Source: Aquila chrysaetos chrysaetos (Eukaryota; Chordata; Aves; Accipitriformes; Accipitridae). From it: DNA of 64,000 nucleotides. The DNA lies in assembly GCF_900496995.4 (NCBI RefSeq), contig NC_044005.1:27037363-27101362 (forward strand), written 5' to 3'. Under the pieces are notes generated by a model. It was not told where the DNA came from. It ran no database searches and saw only the letters and a program-made list of their open reading frames with translations. Positions 1-18,480 of this stretch are shown here, one piece after another. Made by a program: the position numbers and the translations under genes. Numbering within the stretch: position 1 is the first letter of the stretch; every line of letters begins with the position of its first letter.

Positions 1-854
1 AGTGACAAATTTCTAAATCCTACCATAGCCCCACGTTCTCAGGGTACAGAAACTTACCCCCACAGAAATAACTAAATAGCCCACAGCATTTTTTACAATA
101 GGCAGACTTTTTTTTATGAGTTCCGGTTCTATTTTGTGTCTCAGTCTAAGGTAGACGAGTAGAGTTTATTTCAGAAGAGTAAAAGAAGATGATATCTTTG
201 TTTAATCACAGACATCCAACTTACTTAAAACCAAATCAGAATGATACTGACATCTGCTGAATCAAAAGCAAAACAAGGAGTGGAAACTACTTTCATTTGA
301 TGATTTAACTGTGGTGTAGTGTATGCCACACATTGATAAAAAGGACTACGGAAAAGTGATCTAACTTGCAAGAGCCTGAGATTTCCAAGATGTTCCATGC
401 TGCCCCTCACAAAAATCAAGAACTTTCCAAATGAGACAAGATGTCCACCCAAGAAGAATAATCACAGTCACTCAACTAGTACAGGAGAAGACCCTCAGAC
501 TACAATAAGTGAAGCAAGAGCTTGAGCTCTGCCTTCTGACACAGTGGTGAACAAGCTAGCTGGTGGGGCTTCTGAAGGTCTGCCTTTCATCAAGGATGGA
601 ATTTTCGTTCTAGCATTGTCCAAAAAGCTGGTTTGTATTTCAGCAACTCACCAAAAATTGTCAGAAAACTCTAACAAAGAAATCCATTTTGAAGACAACT
701 GCCAATATATTCCTATCAATCACACTCATATGTGAAAGCACACCTTAAAGCCTGCTACTGCATTATAGGTGCAGGCAACTCACTACACTGGTAAAACTCC
801 TGCTAGTTAAAGAAACAAAATAAGTGTATATGGAAAACACGCTTAATAGTGAGA
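1..854. other. 3' flank of EIF2B2, no gene recognised
   Basis: AT-rich sequence past the likely poly(A) site of EIF2B2. In the human order the next gene on this side is MLH3, converging on EIF2B2, so its end would be on the plus strand. I read both strands and found no MLH3-like coding sequence, so at most an MLH3 3'UTR could lie here. A second minus-strand AATAAA (plus tttatt at 165-170) could be an alternative distal EIF2B2 poly(A) signal. Confidence 0.4.
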
Positions 855-869
855 TCACTGTAAACAGCC

Positions 870-875
870 TTTATT
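870..875 (-). terminator. EIF2B2: EIF2B2 poly(A) signal
   Basis: AATAAA on the minus strand, about 280 bases beyond the EIF2B2 stop codon at 1155. It is the first canonical signal in the 3'UTR, so cleavage is expected at roughly 845-860. Confidence 0.6.
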
Positions 876-1154
876 GCAGCATACTTTGAATTAATAGCTT
901 AGCTGTCCCAGAGTTACACATATGCCTTGCTGTTTCAAAATCAAAGTGGGTTAGCAGCTCCATGTGGCTTCTAACCCAGCAGAGAAATCAAAACCTGTAC
1001 CAAAGCTCTGCCTTCTGTTGCTTTTGGGTAGGAAAGACACTGCTGAGCAAATTCCCCACGGCAATTTGTCTTTGCAACGTACCCTTTAATTAGCTGTTGT
1101 ATCTTTCTAAAGAGAAAGACAGGAAGAGGCTGGAGAGTGACGTGCTTCACTGCA

Positions 1155-7017
<5,863 letters not shown>

Positions 7018-7090
7018 GGCGGCGGCGCTCCGGACCGGCAGGGCTCCGCAGCCACTGGCAGCGCTTCCGCTTCCGCCGTTCCGCTTCCCC

Positions 7091-7144
7091 ATTGGCGGAA
7101 GCCGCCAAAGTGCTCCCACCCCCCCCGGGGGCGGTGCAGCCAAT
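7091..7144. promoter_or_regulatory. Pair of CCAAT boxes upstream of EIF2B2
   Basis: ATTGG at 7091-7095 is a CCAAT box in the direction of EIF2B2, about 75 bases upstream of its ATG. A second CCAAT on the opposite strand lies at 7140-7144. Two opposed NF-Y-type sites in a CpG island fit a TATA-less, possibly bidirectional promoter. Confidence 0.5.
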
Positions 7145-7560
7145 GAGAAGTGCGGCCGGCGGGTGGGCTGCGGCTCGCGAGGGCTGGCGGGGGCCGCGCG
7201 GGGCGGCGGCGGGGGGGCGTGTCTCGTAACCCGGGAGACGGGCGGCGACCCCTGACCCCCCCGGGCGCTGCCCGCCGCGCGGGGGCTTGTGGGTCGGCGG
7301 CGGGCCGGGCGCGGAGGGGCGGCGGTGGCCGGGCCGCGGTGCCGGGGGCCGCGGCCTGGTGGGGGTGTGAAGGTGTTGGAGCCGGGCGAGCGGGAGGCGC
7401 GGGCGCCGTCCCTGGGGAGGTGCCCCCTGAGGTGGGCGCCGGGCCTGACGTGACCCTCCGCGGCACAGCTCGGGAGGCGTGTGCTGGCCGGGTCCCCCGG
7501 GCTGGCACGGACGGGGAAGCGAGGTTACGTCCTCGCGGGGGAGCGCCCGGCCTGCGCGCC

Positions 7561-10500
7561 GCCTTTGACGCCTCTGTGGAGGGGAATGCTGCGGGCCGGC
7601 GTCAGGAAGGGCCTGTGCGAGGGAACGCAGTGTCTGTGCTGCAGGGCAGGAGGGAGGGAGCGGCGTCTGTGCCGAGCAGCAGGGAGAGCCCATATGCAGG
7701 GATTTACTTTGGACCGTGCGGTGTTCTAGACGCAAAGAGCCAAAGCAAATGGGGTGGGAAAGGCGCAGTTCCTGGCAGTCCAATTGTTCTTGCTGGCAGA
7801 GCCAGAACCGGCCCTGGATAAGGCAGGAATGTAGCTCCTTTGTGTCTAGTTCCTGGAGCTCTGTGTCCAGGGAGCAGGCAGGAGCCACGGTGTAATTCTC
7901 GTTGCGGCGCTGCTGTACTCCGTGGCTCTGCTCTGTGTCCTGTTTTAGATTAGGATCCCAAAGCAAACTGGTTTATGCTGGAAGCTCTCAGCGGGTGCTT
8001 CCTGCAGGGGCCTGTAGGGCCTTGGGTGCTCGTCGTGTCCTTTTTGTGATTGTCTGATTCTCTTTAAGACTTGCCCTACAGCCAGCTGCCATCCAGGGAC
8101 TGTTGAGTCCCCAGCAAGGTACCAACAGTTTGCGCGCTGGGTCTGGAGGACATATTGCAGGTGATTTCTCACCCAAAGCCTGGGCTGGGCTGAGAGTCGT
8201 TCCACCTCTCTCTCTTCCTGCCACTTCCCCAAGCGCCCCTGTATGCCTGGAAGGCAGAGCGCCTGCCAGCCTGGGGAAGGAAGCTCACTGCATCCCTCAA
8301 ATGTCTGGCAAAAGGCCACATGTCCAGGTTTGCCTGGATGTGCTTGGGGGGTGCTGCTGCCCTGGCTGGAAGTCAGTTTCCCTCCTCAATGAGCTCGTCT
8401 TGTCCTTTGCCCCTGCAGAGAGTCAGTAGAGGGTAACAGGGTTTGCCCTGCTGTTGGCTTGACTGTGCTGGGCCCCACTGTACTGACCAGGCACATCCTT
8501 GTTCCCTGCTGCTTTCTCTCCCCTTTCTCCCCTGCTTTAGGGATCTGTTTTCTTCCATCTTGCGTAAATTGGAGGCTCCCTGGAGCAAGGCCTGCCTGGC
8601 TCCGCATATACACAGGGTAATGCAGTTCCCCCTTTTGCCCTTCTGCACAGCTACATTGCAGGCAAGGCAGGGGAGGGCTGCCCGTGCCCATCGGCTGCCT
8701 GCCTGCCTCTGCCGCTGGCTGTGCCTGTGTGCCGGCTGCCATGGCGTGCAGAGACCAATCCCATGTGTGCACCCTGGGACTGGGCACACAGTGAATTGCT
8801 CCCCACCCCACCCCCCCCAATCATTGCTTTTGAGCTTTCCTTTGTTTGTTTACTTATCTCGCTAGTAAACAGAATAGCTCTTGGAGATTAGGCAGGAGAG
8901 AGAAGAGGAAGGGAAACTGGACTCTGAGGTTATGACCTCCTTGTGGATGCTGGGCTGTTTACATTCCCTGCTCCGGTCCCAGTAACTATTGCGGGACAGT
9001 TTCTTCTCAGCGTTGTGCCGGGCTGCAGAGGTTTTTCCCTGCTTGTGCTGTTCCTGCCCTCTTCCTACAGCACTTTCTGACAGGCATTGCTGCCACAGCC
9101 AGCCAAAGACGGCCGGCATTCCGGTGTCCCTTGAAGGGCAGAGTCCCGCGCTTGGTCTGCTGCCTTGTATTTCATGAATGAAAGCCTCTGAATGGGGATT
9201 TGGGGAGCTATTAGCCCCATGTTGCTGAGCTGAGCCAGAACTTGCGGCTCTCGGGAGAGCTGAAAGGCAAACACTTGGCTCTGGCTGCTCAGAGGGACCG
9301 TGGCTACGAGACATCTGGTTGTCATTAGCCAGCGGCTGCCGCCAGGACCCAGTAAGTTAGGCAAAGAGTGCCCAGGAGGACTGAAAAGGAGGGAGTGGGG
9401 AAGAGGAGTGGCAGCGAGGGCAGCGCAGGGAGCATGAGTTAAGTGGGCAAGGCTGCTGGAAAGACGCATGTTGGGGTCCTGGTGTACTCGGCTAAAATCT
9501 TGCTGCCTTGCAGACTGTGCTGGCCACTGTGGTAGAGGCAATGTGGTGGGGAGTGCGTGTGTATGTCCCTGGGCAGCTGGAAGGAGACTTACCTGGTGGT
9601 CCACAGCTGCCAGGTGCTACGAAGCAGGATCCCCCTCTCCTGCCACGGCTGCAGGCAGCTGCCTCCTGCACAGCACACCCTCCTTCCCTTCACTTCCTTT
9701 CCCGGGTGTATCCAGGTCCCCTGGGGCAGAGCTGGTCGCTGCAGCTTCCCAGCTGGTGCATGAGCAAGCGAGGAGGCTGAGACAACTGCAGACGGTGCTG
9801 GTGCTGTGGGCAAAAGAGCTGAGCAGGGGATGAGCTGGCTGGCTGAGCAAGGCAGCACGTTTTCTGGGCCTGCAGAGGAGTTGAAATCTGGCTCATCTCC
9901 TCGGAGAGCTGCCAGCCTGCCCAGGATGGCGTCCTGCTCTGTACCTTCAGGGACAGCTGCTGGAGACACTGCTTGCTCTCCACCCAGTGAATTCTGCATC
10001 CCCGGGGGCTGAATGTTATCCCCCAACTGCTCATGTGAGGGAGGAGAAGGCAGGCCAGAGGCTGGGTAGAGCCTGGGAGCATTGGAACATCGTGTGCTGG
10101 GAGGCTGTTTGGATTAGAAACTCTCGGCGGATAAGTGGGCTGGATGAAATGCCAGGGAGGGAAATCAGAGTTTGCTGAACTCTAGTAATTGGACTCGTCT
10201 GCAACACCCGGGTAAGCAAAGCGAGCTGCTCGCGCTCAGTGCAGGCGAAGGCAAGGAGCCAGCAGGCGAGAGCCAGCAGAGCCATGGCCCAGCAGGAACA
10301 ACAGGGCAGGCTGTCAGGACAGCACGGACTGTGAAGACTGGATAGGTGACACAGGAGGAAGCAGCGTAGGGTCATCGCTGCGTGCCTAAGCCACTTGCTG
10401 AGCACAAGTGACTGAGTTACAGATGGCATGGTGCGTGGGAGCAGGGGGAACACAAAGCACAGTCTAAGGAGAAAGATGCACCAAAGGCATCTTCGGTGTG

Positions 10501-13500
10501 ATGTGATTGCTCTTTGGAAAGTCCATGCTCAAAGGCCTGAGAAAAAAAAAAAGGGAGGGGACAATGGAAGCCCAAAGCTCTTACAGCCACAGATGTGGAG
10601 GCAGAGCTGTAAGGAGGCAGGAGTGAATCTGCTGAAGGGCTGAGGGAGCCCAAACCAGTGTTTTCTACGTGCTACAGGGGAGAAAGTAGGTCACTTAGTA
10701 AGTGAAGGGGGTGGAAATGATAGGCTGAACCGACTGCTGAATGCATGTTTAAAACTCGAGCTTCCAGGGAAAGAAGACAAAAAACCCAAACAAACAGCTG
10801 GTGATCAAAAGCAGGTACGTCAATAGCTGGAAAGCTCATCTCTGTGGGTCTGGAGGCGCACACACGTTGCCTGAGTCATTGGCAGTTTTAGCATGCTTGA
10901 AATTCATGGCTGACGCTGCAGGTACCAGGGCACGTGGTCTGCTGGTCTTCACTGATGACCCTGGTAAACAACTGTCCCCTAAACTGGTCATCCTCAGGAA
11001 AGTGAAAGGCTGCCATAGCTGCCTGGGTGGCCAAGGAGAAACAGACAGGGGTTGCTACGGGGAGTAACAGGACGGATTCAGTGCCTCAGGTTAGCGAAGG
11101 ATTTGATGCAGCTCCTTGCTCAGCAGCCCGCGTGTACGTGCGCCTGTCTCTGCCTGGAAAATGGCTGCTGGCTCATCCTCACATCAACGCAGCACCCAGA
11201 GGCAGGCCAAGTCCATAGCCAGACCCTTGCGGTACCGATGCAGTCTGCGATCCGTACGGGAAACGAGTAGGCGGTTCTGAATCCAGCCCAGGGACCGTCT
11301 CTCCTGCCAGCAAGTTCTCCATTCGTGTCCCCCTGCTTTTTGGAGCCTTAAAAATAGAGACCGAGGCTGGAAAGCGGGAGGGTTTTTATAGGGCTCGTGG
11401 AAGCAGCCCAGGCTGGGCTGCCCCTCGCCCTTCCCAGCCCCCAGGAGAGGCATGGGAAGTTGGTGTCCAAATGCCTCCCCTGGATGTGGAGCCTCACTCG
11501 TCGGCTTGTTCATCTGTGGCAGTTCCCCAGGTCTCCTCTCGGGATGCAGGCAGCTGGAGGCAGCCGGTTCAAAGGCCAGGCTGGTCAGGAAGAGGCGAGG
11601 GAAGTGTGGGAAGTCACTGTGTGTCATGTAGGAAAACAAGCCCCAGTGAGGGACGAGGGAGCACGGTGCGGGGCTGGGCGGGAGGTACCGGCCCCAGCGT
11701 CGCTAGCGGTATGGTGGGCCTTCATACCCGGAAAAGGCGTTGGCTTTGCTCGGTGCCACCAGAGGCACAAGCGGCTCAGAAGTCTCGGTGGCACTGTGCA
11801 GGTGTTGGCCATGGCTCTGTCGCTGCTCAGAGGGCACGCGGCAGGCTGGCTGGGCCAGGGAGGAGGTGATGCTGGGGGCCCGTCCCTCCAGGATGGCTTC
11901 AGAGAAGCCCCCAAGCAAACCTGGCGCGGCTGCAGGAAGCCAGGCCCTTGGGGCAAGACAAAGCGCGGCCCGGCCGCTTTGTGGTCACCGAGGGGTCCGT
12001 GACACCAGCAGTCTGGGCTGCTTCCTGGTCACCGGCCAGCTCCCCGCAGTTCCTCTGCTCACGCGCTCCCGGCGCTGCAGCTGGCCCCGGGCTCGCTTTG
12101 CTCATTGTCTGCTGCGGGTGATGGCAGCTATTCAGCGGCTGCCAGGTTTCAGGGAAAGGGAGAGATGAGCCACTCCTCCACCCACGTTCTGGGAAAGCCT
12201 CCGGGATGAAGCCCTGCCGATGCACACGTTCGCTCCTCAATGGGGAGAGCGTGCTATGGATCCTGCATCCCCTCTCTGCCCACATCCCATGCCCCCCCCC
12301 CTCCCCGACCTTATCAGCAGGTGTGATACAGGGGAGCAGAGCTTGGAAGCAGCCCGTGCTGCTGTCCTGTCCCACACAATAGCGGATCGTGCTGCTCACC
12401 ATCTCCTCGCCTGTTTGACTTCCAGAGCCAGGCAGAGTCTCGCCGTCACTATTATTTTGCTTTGTGTCAATATTATGACAGCTAAAAGCAGGAGAACTGC
12501 ATCCACATGATAAGCAGCCAGAAGCTCTGGGCTGGGCGTGGATTGGGTTCGACTTTGGCAGGGGAGAAAAGCGCCTGGCAGCCCCTGCCCACCGGCTGGC
12601 TGGGCTGGGCGAGCTGGGAGGCGAGGGGCAGCAGCTGAGCAGTGGGCAATTCACACCCATGCGCTTCTCCTCTCTGTGCAGTGCTCGCTGCCCTTTTCCC
12701 AGGGGAGATGAAACACGATAGATGTGCAGACTATGCTCGGTTCTCTGGTAGAAAAGTAACCCCAGTCTCTTTCCTGGGGAGAGGGGCTGCTCTGCTCCTG
12801 CTGGGAGAGTCCCGTCCCTCCCAGGGCTGCCATACCCTGTCGCTCCCACCCCATGCCGGTCTGGGGTATTTCGTCTCTGGCGGTGGTGGAGGGTCACGCA
12901 CATGCTGCTGCTCCAGTCTGTCCTGGTTGCAGCCTGTTCAGGCTTTCCCAAGCGCAGCGCTCTGCAGCTGCTGGAGAGAAATTCCCGCAGGGTTTCTGGG
13001 GTTTGGGGGCTCTGCTCCCACCCAGGGCTTCAGGAGAGGAGCTCGGGCAGAGCAGGGTGAGCCATGCTGCGGGTGCTGCATCTCCGCTTCCTGCTCCAGA
13101 CTCTGGGCACCTCCTGTGCAAGGGGCTGTTGTTTTGGCGCAGTAGCTGCACGCCCTGTGGAGGCTGCTGACGAAAACGCTTACCTGTAGGTGCCCACGTA
13201 TGCTTGGGGCTGCGGTTTGGCTCTCCGGTGCCTCGCCCTGCTCCAGGGCTGTGCTCTCCTGCAAACACCCGTGGTCCGGCCAGTCCCTGCTGCACAGGGC
13301 TGCCCGGCTGGCCGGCCACCGAGCGCTGTGCCGGGCGAGTGTGCTCTCTGTCACCTCCCCACCGGGCACAGCTGACTGATGGCTGGGCTAGGAGATGGCT
13401 GGTCATCATTAACCCTCCCGTCTGCTGCTGGCATCGCTTTGCCACCTGCCCACAGCTTTGCCCCGGTGGGAAGGTGACTCCGTCCCCAACCCCGGGCTCA

Positions 13501-16500
13501 GCCTCGGCGCTAAACGAGGCTTACGCTGAAAGACAAAGCGTTAAGCTGAGCTGCACTGAGTCTGCCAGTCATCGACCTGTTCCTGGAGCACTGGCTGGCT
13601 GAGGGCCATGGCTTCCCAGGGCTCCGGTCTGGTGATATCAGGGACCTCCTCCTTGGTGGCGTTGTCCCTGCTCCCATGGGGGATTTAAGCCGTGCCTAGG
13701 AGCGGCAGCCAGGCTTGCCACAGGTTCCCCTCGCCCGGGTCTCCTGCCTTGAGCACTCTCGGGCAGCCCTGGTGCCCGTCCTGTGCCCCTCCGAAACTCG
13801 TGTCTGACCTGGGCCCGCCCCAGTGCTTGTGACCCAGGGGGGCCAGACCCTGCTCTCCCCAGGCATGGGGCTGGGCCCTCAGGTGCCTGCAATTTTGGCC
13901 GTGGGTCCCCAGGGGGGCCGAACTCCCCTCCTGAGGAACCAAAACAAACAGCAGAGTTCCTGCCACGTGCAGCTGGGGCTGACTAAGGCCAGACGCTTCC
14001 GCCTGCCACGGGCAGCAGCGGCCGGGGCCGTGAGCCACCACCATCGGGGTGCGCGGCACGGCCCATTTCCCCCTATTGTCAGCCTCCCCCTCCGCAAACA
14101 CATCCCCCTGCGCACCTGGGCTGGGAGGAGGCACTGACGCCACGGGAACCAGCTGCCAGGAGCGAGGGATGTGCCGCCACCAGCGTCTCTCGGAGTCGGA
14201 GCTGCTGCGGCATGGCTCTGGGGAGTCCTTCAGGGCCCGGGTGCCCAGGCGGGTTGTTTGCAGGTTGTTTCCTTGAGGAGCAATGCTGACCATCCAGGGG
14301 CCACTGGTGCACCCCCGCTTGCCTGCAAGGGCACTGGAGAGCCCTGTGTTTCCCGGAAGAAATCAGCGACAACCTCCTGGCAGAGAGGCCTGGGTTTCCC
14401 CATGCGGAGACGCTGGTGCTGGGGAAGCCCCTGCCAGACCATGCCCATCCCCGTTCCCACTCTCACATGCGGGTACATGCAGCTCCAACCAGCCAGTCTC
14501 CAGCCCTCTGCCTTTTTGCCTTCCGTCCCCACTGCAGAGACACAACCTGCAGAAGATTGAGCTGGTTTATCTCAGCGTTAGCTGTGAACCAAGTCCTCCA
14601 TGCTCACTGATAGGGGAGCTTAGGAGAGTCTAAGAGCTAGATCACAGGGCTGGGGAAAGCAATCGAACGAAACACTGAGGGCGCACCATGGGCTCCCTGG
14701 GATGAAGGGTGGGCATGAGGAGCCCAGCGCCTTACGTCTTTGTGCTGCTTTGACCTTGGGAGTCCCATCACAGCGCAGGATGTAGGTAGCTGCTGGGGGG
14801 GCTCTTGCCCACTGGGCAGGAGCGGCAGCAGCAGCCCGAGGGGGTGGCTGTGCCAGGCGCTGGAGCACGGGGGGTTTGGCACTTCCCCCAGCGGAAGCCT
14901 CCAGCCCTGATGAGGCTGATTCTGGTGTCCTAAAGAGCAGCAGCACAAAAATAATGCCCTGAGGATTTCAGGCGTGTTCTCCAAGGGCTTCAGCGGTGAC
15001 ACAGGAGGTCCTGGCTACAGTTGGATTAAGAGTGACACAGGGACGAGTTTTTGTTGGGCTGTTTTCATCCGAGATGCCGAAGATGGGATTTTGCAGGGGA
15101 GAAGATGCGCATGAGGGGATTTTGATGCTCATATAGGACTGTTTTATGGAAAAGGGGACTTAGAGGGACCTCTCCTGTGGTGAGCAGGGTGGGGGTTCAC
15201 AGGGGAGAGCGGCTGCCTGTGCTGGTCTCCTTCAGTGCTCACGGGCAGCCAGGCCCCTGCTCTTGCCCGTCACCCAGAAGGTGTAAGAGGCATGGAGGTG
15301 AGCCCGTTCCACAGCAGGGCTGCCCCACAGCGTGCTTGCAGCCGGGTGCTGGGGCTGGCCATCCCTGCCGGACTGCCAGGGCTCACCCGCAACAGGGATG
15401 CACCATCATTCCCCACCCGCCTTCCTCCGCAGCGGTGTGAGCGAGGCAAGGAGGTGGCATAGGCAGGCCGTGGCATATTCCAGGCGATGCTCTCAGCCCG
15501 GGGGCTGTCGCATGGGGCTCACCGCGGGCGAGGCATCTGCCCTTTAAGGAAATGACTCTATTTGCCTTATGTCCCAGGCCGATCCCTTGAGCCTCCTCTG
15601 TCCCTTGTTCCCAAAGTGCGTAACTCTGCTCCCCAGAGCCCAGTGGGAGGCGGTGCGAGGTACACGCTGGTGCATTTATAGCATCGACCTCCAGCCCTGT
15701 CCTGCAGCTGGGGAAGGGTAGGCTTGGCCCCCGGGGGAAGGAGCACAGCAGAGGGGAAAGTGAGCGGCCATGGCCCCAGCCAGCTGGATGTCCCATTTGC
15801 AGGAGGATGTTGCTGGTCACAGGTTACCAGTGTCCAAATATTATTTCTCTGCTCCTGTCTCTGCTCCATGCCGCCTAGAAAGGGGATGCTCATCCCAGGA
15901 ATGTAAACTCTGCCCAAGGCCTCTGAGGAAATAACTTCGGACCAGGAACAGGATTGCACTCGGCAATTAAGGGCTGGTCTCCCCAGCCACACGGCTCCTG
16001 GGGGAGAGCCCTTTGCTCCAGCGCCAGAGGCTGGGCCTTGTGTCTGAGAGGTGGCCCTGAGGGACCTTCCTGCAAGGACAGGCGTGAGGCCCCGTGTGGT
16101 CACGGTCTTTGCAATAACAGGATTCTGTCTGTCCAGCAAGTTGGCAGCAGCTGCTGCTCAGGGCAGCCTCTGGTCCGGCCTCTCCAGTGGGAGGAAACAC
16201 TCCCTTCACCACTCATCTCAAAACCATCCCTGGGGAGGTGGGGGGGTCCCCTTGGCCCTGGAGGGTCTGTGGGGTAGCAGAGGGAGAGCACGGGCATGCT
16301 CCAGCCATCACAGTGGGGATGGTACCGGCTCCTCGCTGCCCTGCTAGGGGTGAGAGAGTGAACAGGCACCGAACGCCGCCATGGCAGCCCCCGGCAGCTG
16401 CCGTGCTGTCCTGCTGAGTGATGAACTGCAGTGCACCCGGGGGCCGGGATTTCTGTGCGCTTATCTCTGCAGCATCTCCCTGCTAATTTGCCAGGCCCCG

Positions 16501-17289
16501 CTCCAGCAGCTTTCTCGAACACTCAGCGGTACCAATGGCTGGCAGCTCCAGCCAGAGACCAGCTCCCGCTGCCGCCTGAGCCACTGCCGCCTGCATGGTC
16601 CGGCGGGGCGGGGGACAGGCAGCTGGCATGTCCCACATCCCCTGGGGACAGACCCCACGGGACTGCGGACAAGCCACCAGCATGCTCATGCGGCAGGGAC
16701 GGACCTCACACAGAGGTGGGCAGGGAAGCCCTGGAGCAGCCTCCCTGCCCTCCCAGGAGGACAGAAACGTGAACCCTGGCAGGGACACAGAGCCCGTTAT
16801 TTCCCTGGGACCTGTGGCCCACGGGGGATCGTGTTGCCTGCTGGCATCTCTTCCCTTCCCACCTCCCATGGCTCCAGCTTCCCTGGCCTCTGGGCCTTAA
16901 AAATAGAACAGAAAAGGCCACAGATCTCCTTTGGGTTTGCCCTTGGCGGCAGGGTTTGGCCCCAGACCTGCTCCAGGGAACCACTGTGCCCCCTTCCTTC
17001 CCAAGCTGGCGGGACCCCCTCCCCATGGCGGACAGGAGCGGAATGCTGTCCCTGAGGCTGAGGGGTCTGGAAACCCCTGCCAGGGCTCCGGCGGCAAGGG
17101 CTGGCTGGGCAGGTGTGGTACAGCTTGAGGGAAACAGGGTGGGTGGACAGGCCTGGGGTGCCCGGGTGAGGACAGGGCAACAGCAGGGGAACGGGGTGGA
17201 TGGATGGGAAAGGGGCTTCTGGGTGGGCACGGGGCGGCCGGGCCGGCACGGGGTGGCCCTGGGAGAGGTGGACAGGACCCGGGGGAGCC
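7561..17289. other. EIF2B2-PGF intergenic region, no gene recognised
   Basis: About 9.7 kb of moderately GC-rich, non-CpG sequence between the two divergent promoters. Open reading frames here are numerous but overlap in all frames and show no recognisable protein. The only structure worth naming is a few short, locally AT-rich islands in GC-rich surroundings, around 12440-12490, 14540-14600 and 15820-15960. The last contains GGAATG, TGTAAAC and GCCCAAGG-type cores within 25 bases and could be enhancer sequence. No repeats or RNA genes were recognised. Confidence 0.4.
12465..12480. promoter_or_regulatory. Candidate palindromic TGTCA/TGACA element
   Basis: TGTCA-ATATTA-TGACA forms an inverted repeat whose right half extends to TGACAG, the MEIS/PREP/TGIF homeodomain core. 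It lies in an AT-rich island inside the GC-rich gap upstream of PGF. Function is inferred only from motif shape. Confidence 0.2.
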
Positions 17290-18480
17290 CAACGAGCCCA
17301 GGAGCCCCGACACAGCCCCGGTGCTTCCCGCTCCCGCTCTGCACGGGCCGGTCCCTAGAAGCCCCGGGGCAGCCCGACGGGGAAACGGCCGGTGCCGGTA
17401 GCTGGAGGCGGGGGGCTCCGCCGCGCCCGGGGGCACCGACCGTCCCCGCGGCCGCCGGGGCCGGGCACCTGCTCCCGCCCCGCGGCGGGGCCGGGGCGGG
17501 CGGGGGCGGGGCGGGGCGGCGGCGGTGAAATACGGCGGCGGAGCGGGGCGCGCTCCCATGGCCCGGCGGCGGCGGAGGCGGCACGGCGGGGCCGGGGGCC
17601 CGGCGGGGCGGCATGCCCGGGGCGGCGGGGCGGTAGCGGCGGCGCCGAGTCCGTGCCGGGGCGGCGGGAGCGGCGATGCGGCTGCTCGGCGCCTTCCTGC
17701 GGCTGCTGGTGGCCGGGGCGCTGGGGGCGCCGCCCGCCCCGGTGAGAACCGGGGGGCGGGAGGGGGGTCGGAGCGGGGGCAGCCCGGCCCCGCCGGTGCC
17801 GCCGCCCGGGGTGGCGGTGGCGGCCGGGGCAGCTCCTCCCGGCGCTGGGTGGCGAGGGGCACGGCGGCGGGTCCCCCCGTGCCGCCCCCGCCAGCGCCCG
17901 CCTTTCCCTCCCTGCAGGCCCCGGAGGCGCGGGGGACAGCCAGCGCGGAGCCGCCCGGTGAGTTGGCAGCGGGCGGCCGCCGGTGCCCCGGCTGGGAGGG
18001 GGCGGCAGCCCGGGGAGGGCTGCGCGCAGGGCCCGGGGGGGAACTTGGTACCCCCCGGGCCGTTATCCTCCCCGGAGTCCCGTGGCGATGCCGCGGCGGG
18101 GGCGGGCGGCGGGGAGCTGTGCTGGGGCTCGGAGCAGCCTGTTCCCCCCGGCCCGCCCCGGGCGCTTGCGGCACCGGGCACCGCCGCGGGCCGGAGCGGA
18201 GCGCAGCCCTGGCCCCGGCTTGCCGCCCCTCCGATGCCGGGCTGCGGGGTCCCGGGCAGGAGTACTCCCCTTCGGCTCCCCTCTGCTCGCCCCGGTGGGA
18301 AACCCGAGGGGACGGTTGTCTGCTGCGCTCGCGGGGCTGGGCTTCTGCGCCCGCCGAGGGAGGGCGGGGGAGCCGGGGGAGCCCCGCCGCGGCGGGCTGC
18401 GGGGGGAGGCGGGGTGCCCGAGCAGGAGAGGGGCTGGCGGGCAGGCGGAGGACGAGCCCATCGGGGTGGATGTGGTGACT
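17290..18480. promoter_or_regulatory. PGF: CpG-island promoter of PGF
   Basis: Dense CpG block covering the upstream region, exons 1 and 2 and the start of intron 2 of PGF. GC boxes (GGGCGGGGCGG type) cluster at about 17495-17520. No TATA box is seen, so start sites are probably spread over about 17500-17600. Edges are by eye. Confidence 0.65.
17613..17636 (+). other. Short upstream ORF in the PGF leader
   Basis: ATG at 17613 opens a seven-codon ORF that stops at TAG 17634-17636, 39 bases before the PGF start codon and in the same frame. Another ATG at 17558-17560 (context CCCATGG) opens a different frame that runs past the PGF start. If the transcript begins upstream of these, both could reduce PGF translation. 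The transcription start is not known from the sequence. Confidence 0.35.

Noticed and set aside
1-854. 3' end of MLH3
   Set aside because: Expected from synteny, but I found no MLH3-like coding sequence on either strand.
10031-10453. Minus-strand ORF with a hydrophobic, cysteine-rich stretch resembling a signal peptide
   Set aside because: No family resemblance, no splice or promoter support, and overlapping frames are equally open.
11899-12951. 350-codon minus-strand ORF upstream of PGF
   Set aside because: Composition is low-complexity and no domain or homologue is recognisable; surrounding frames are similarly open.
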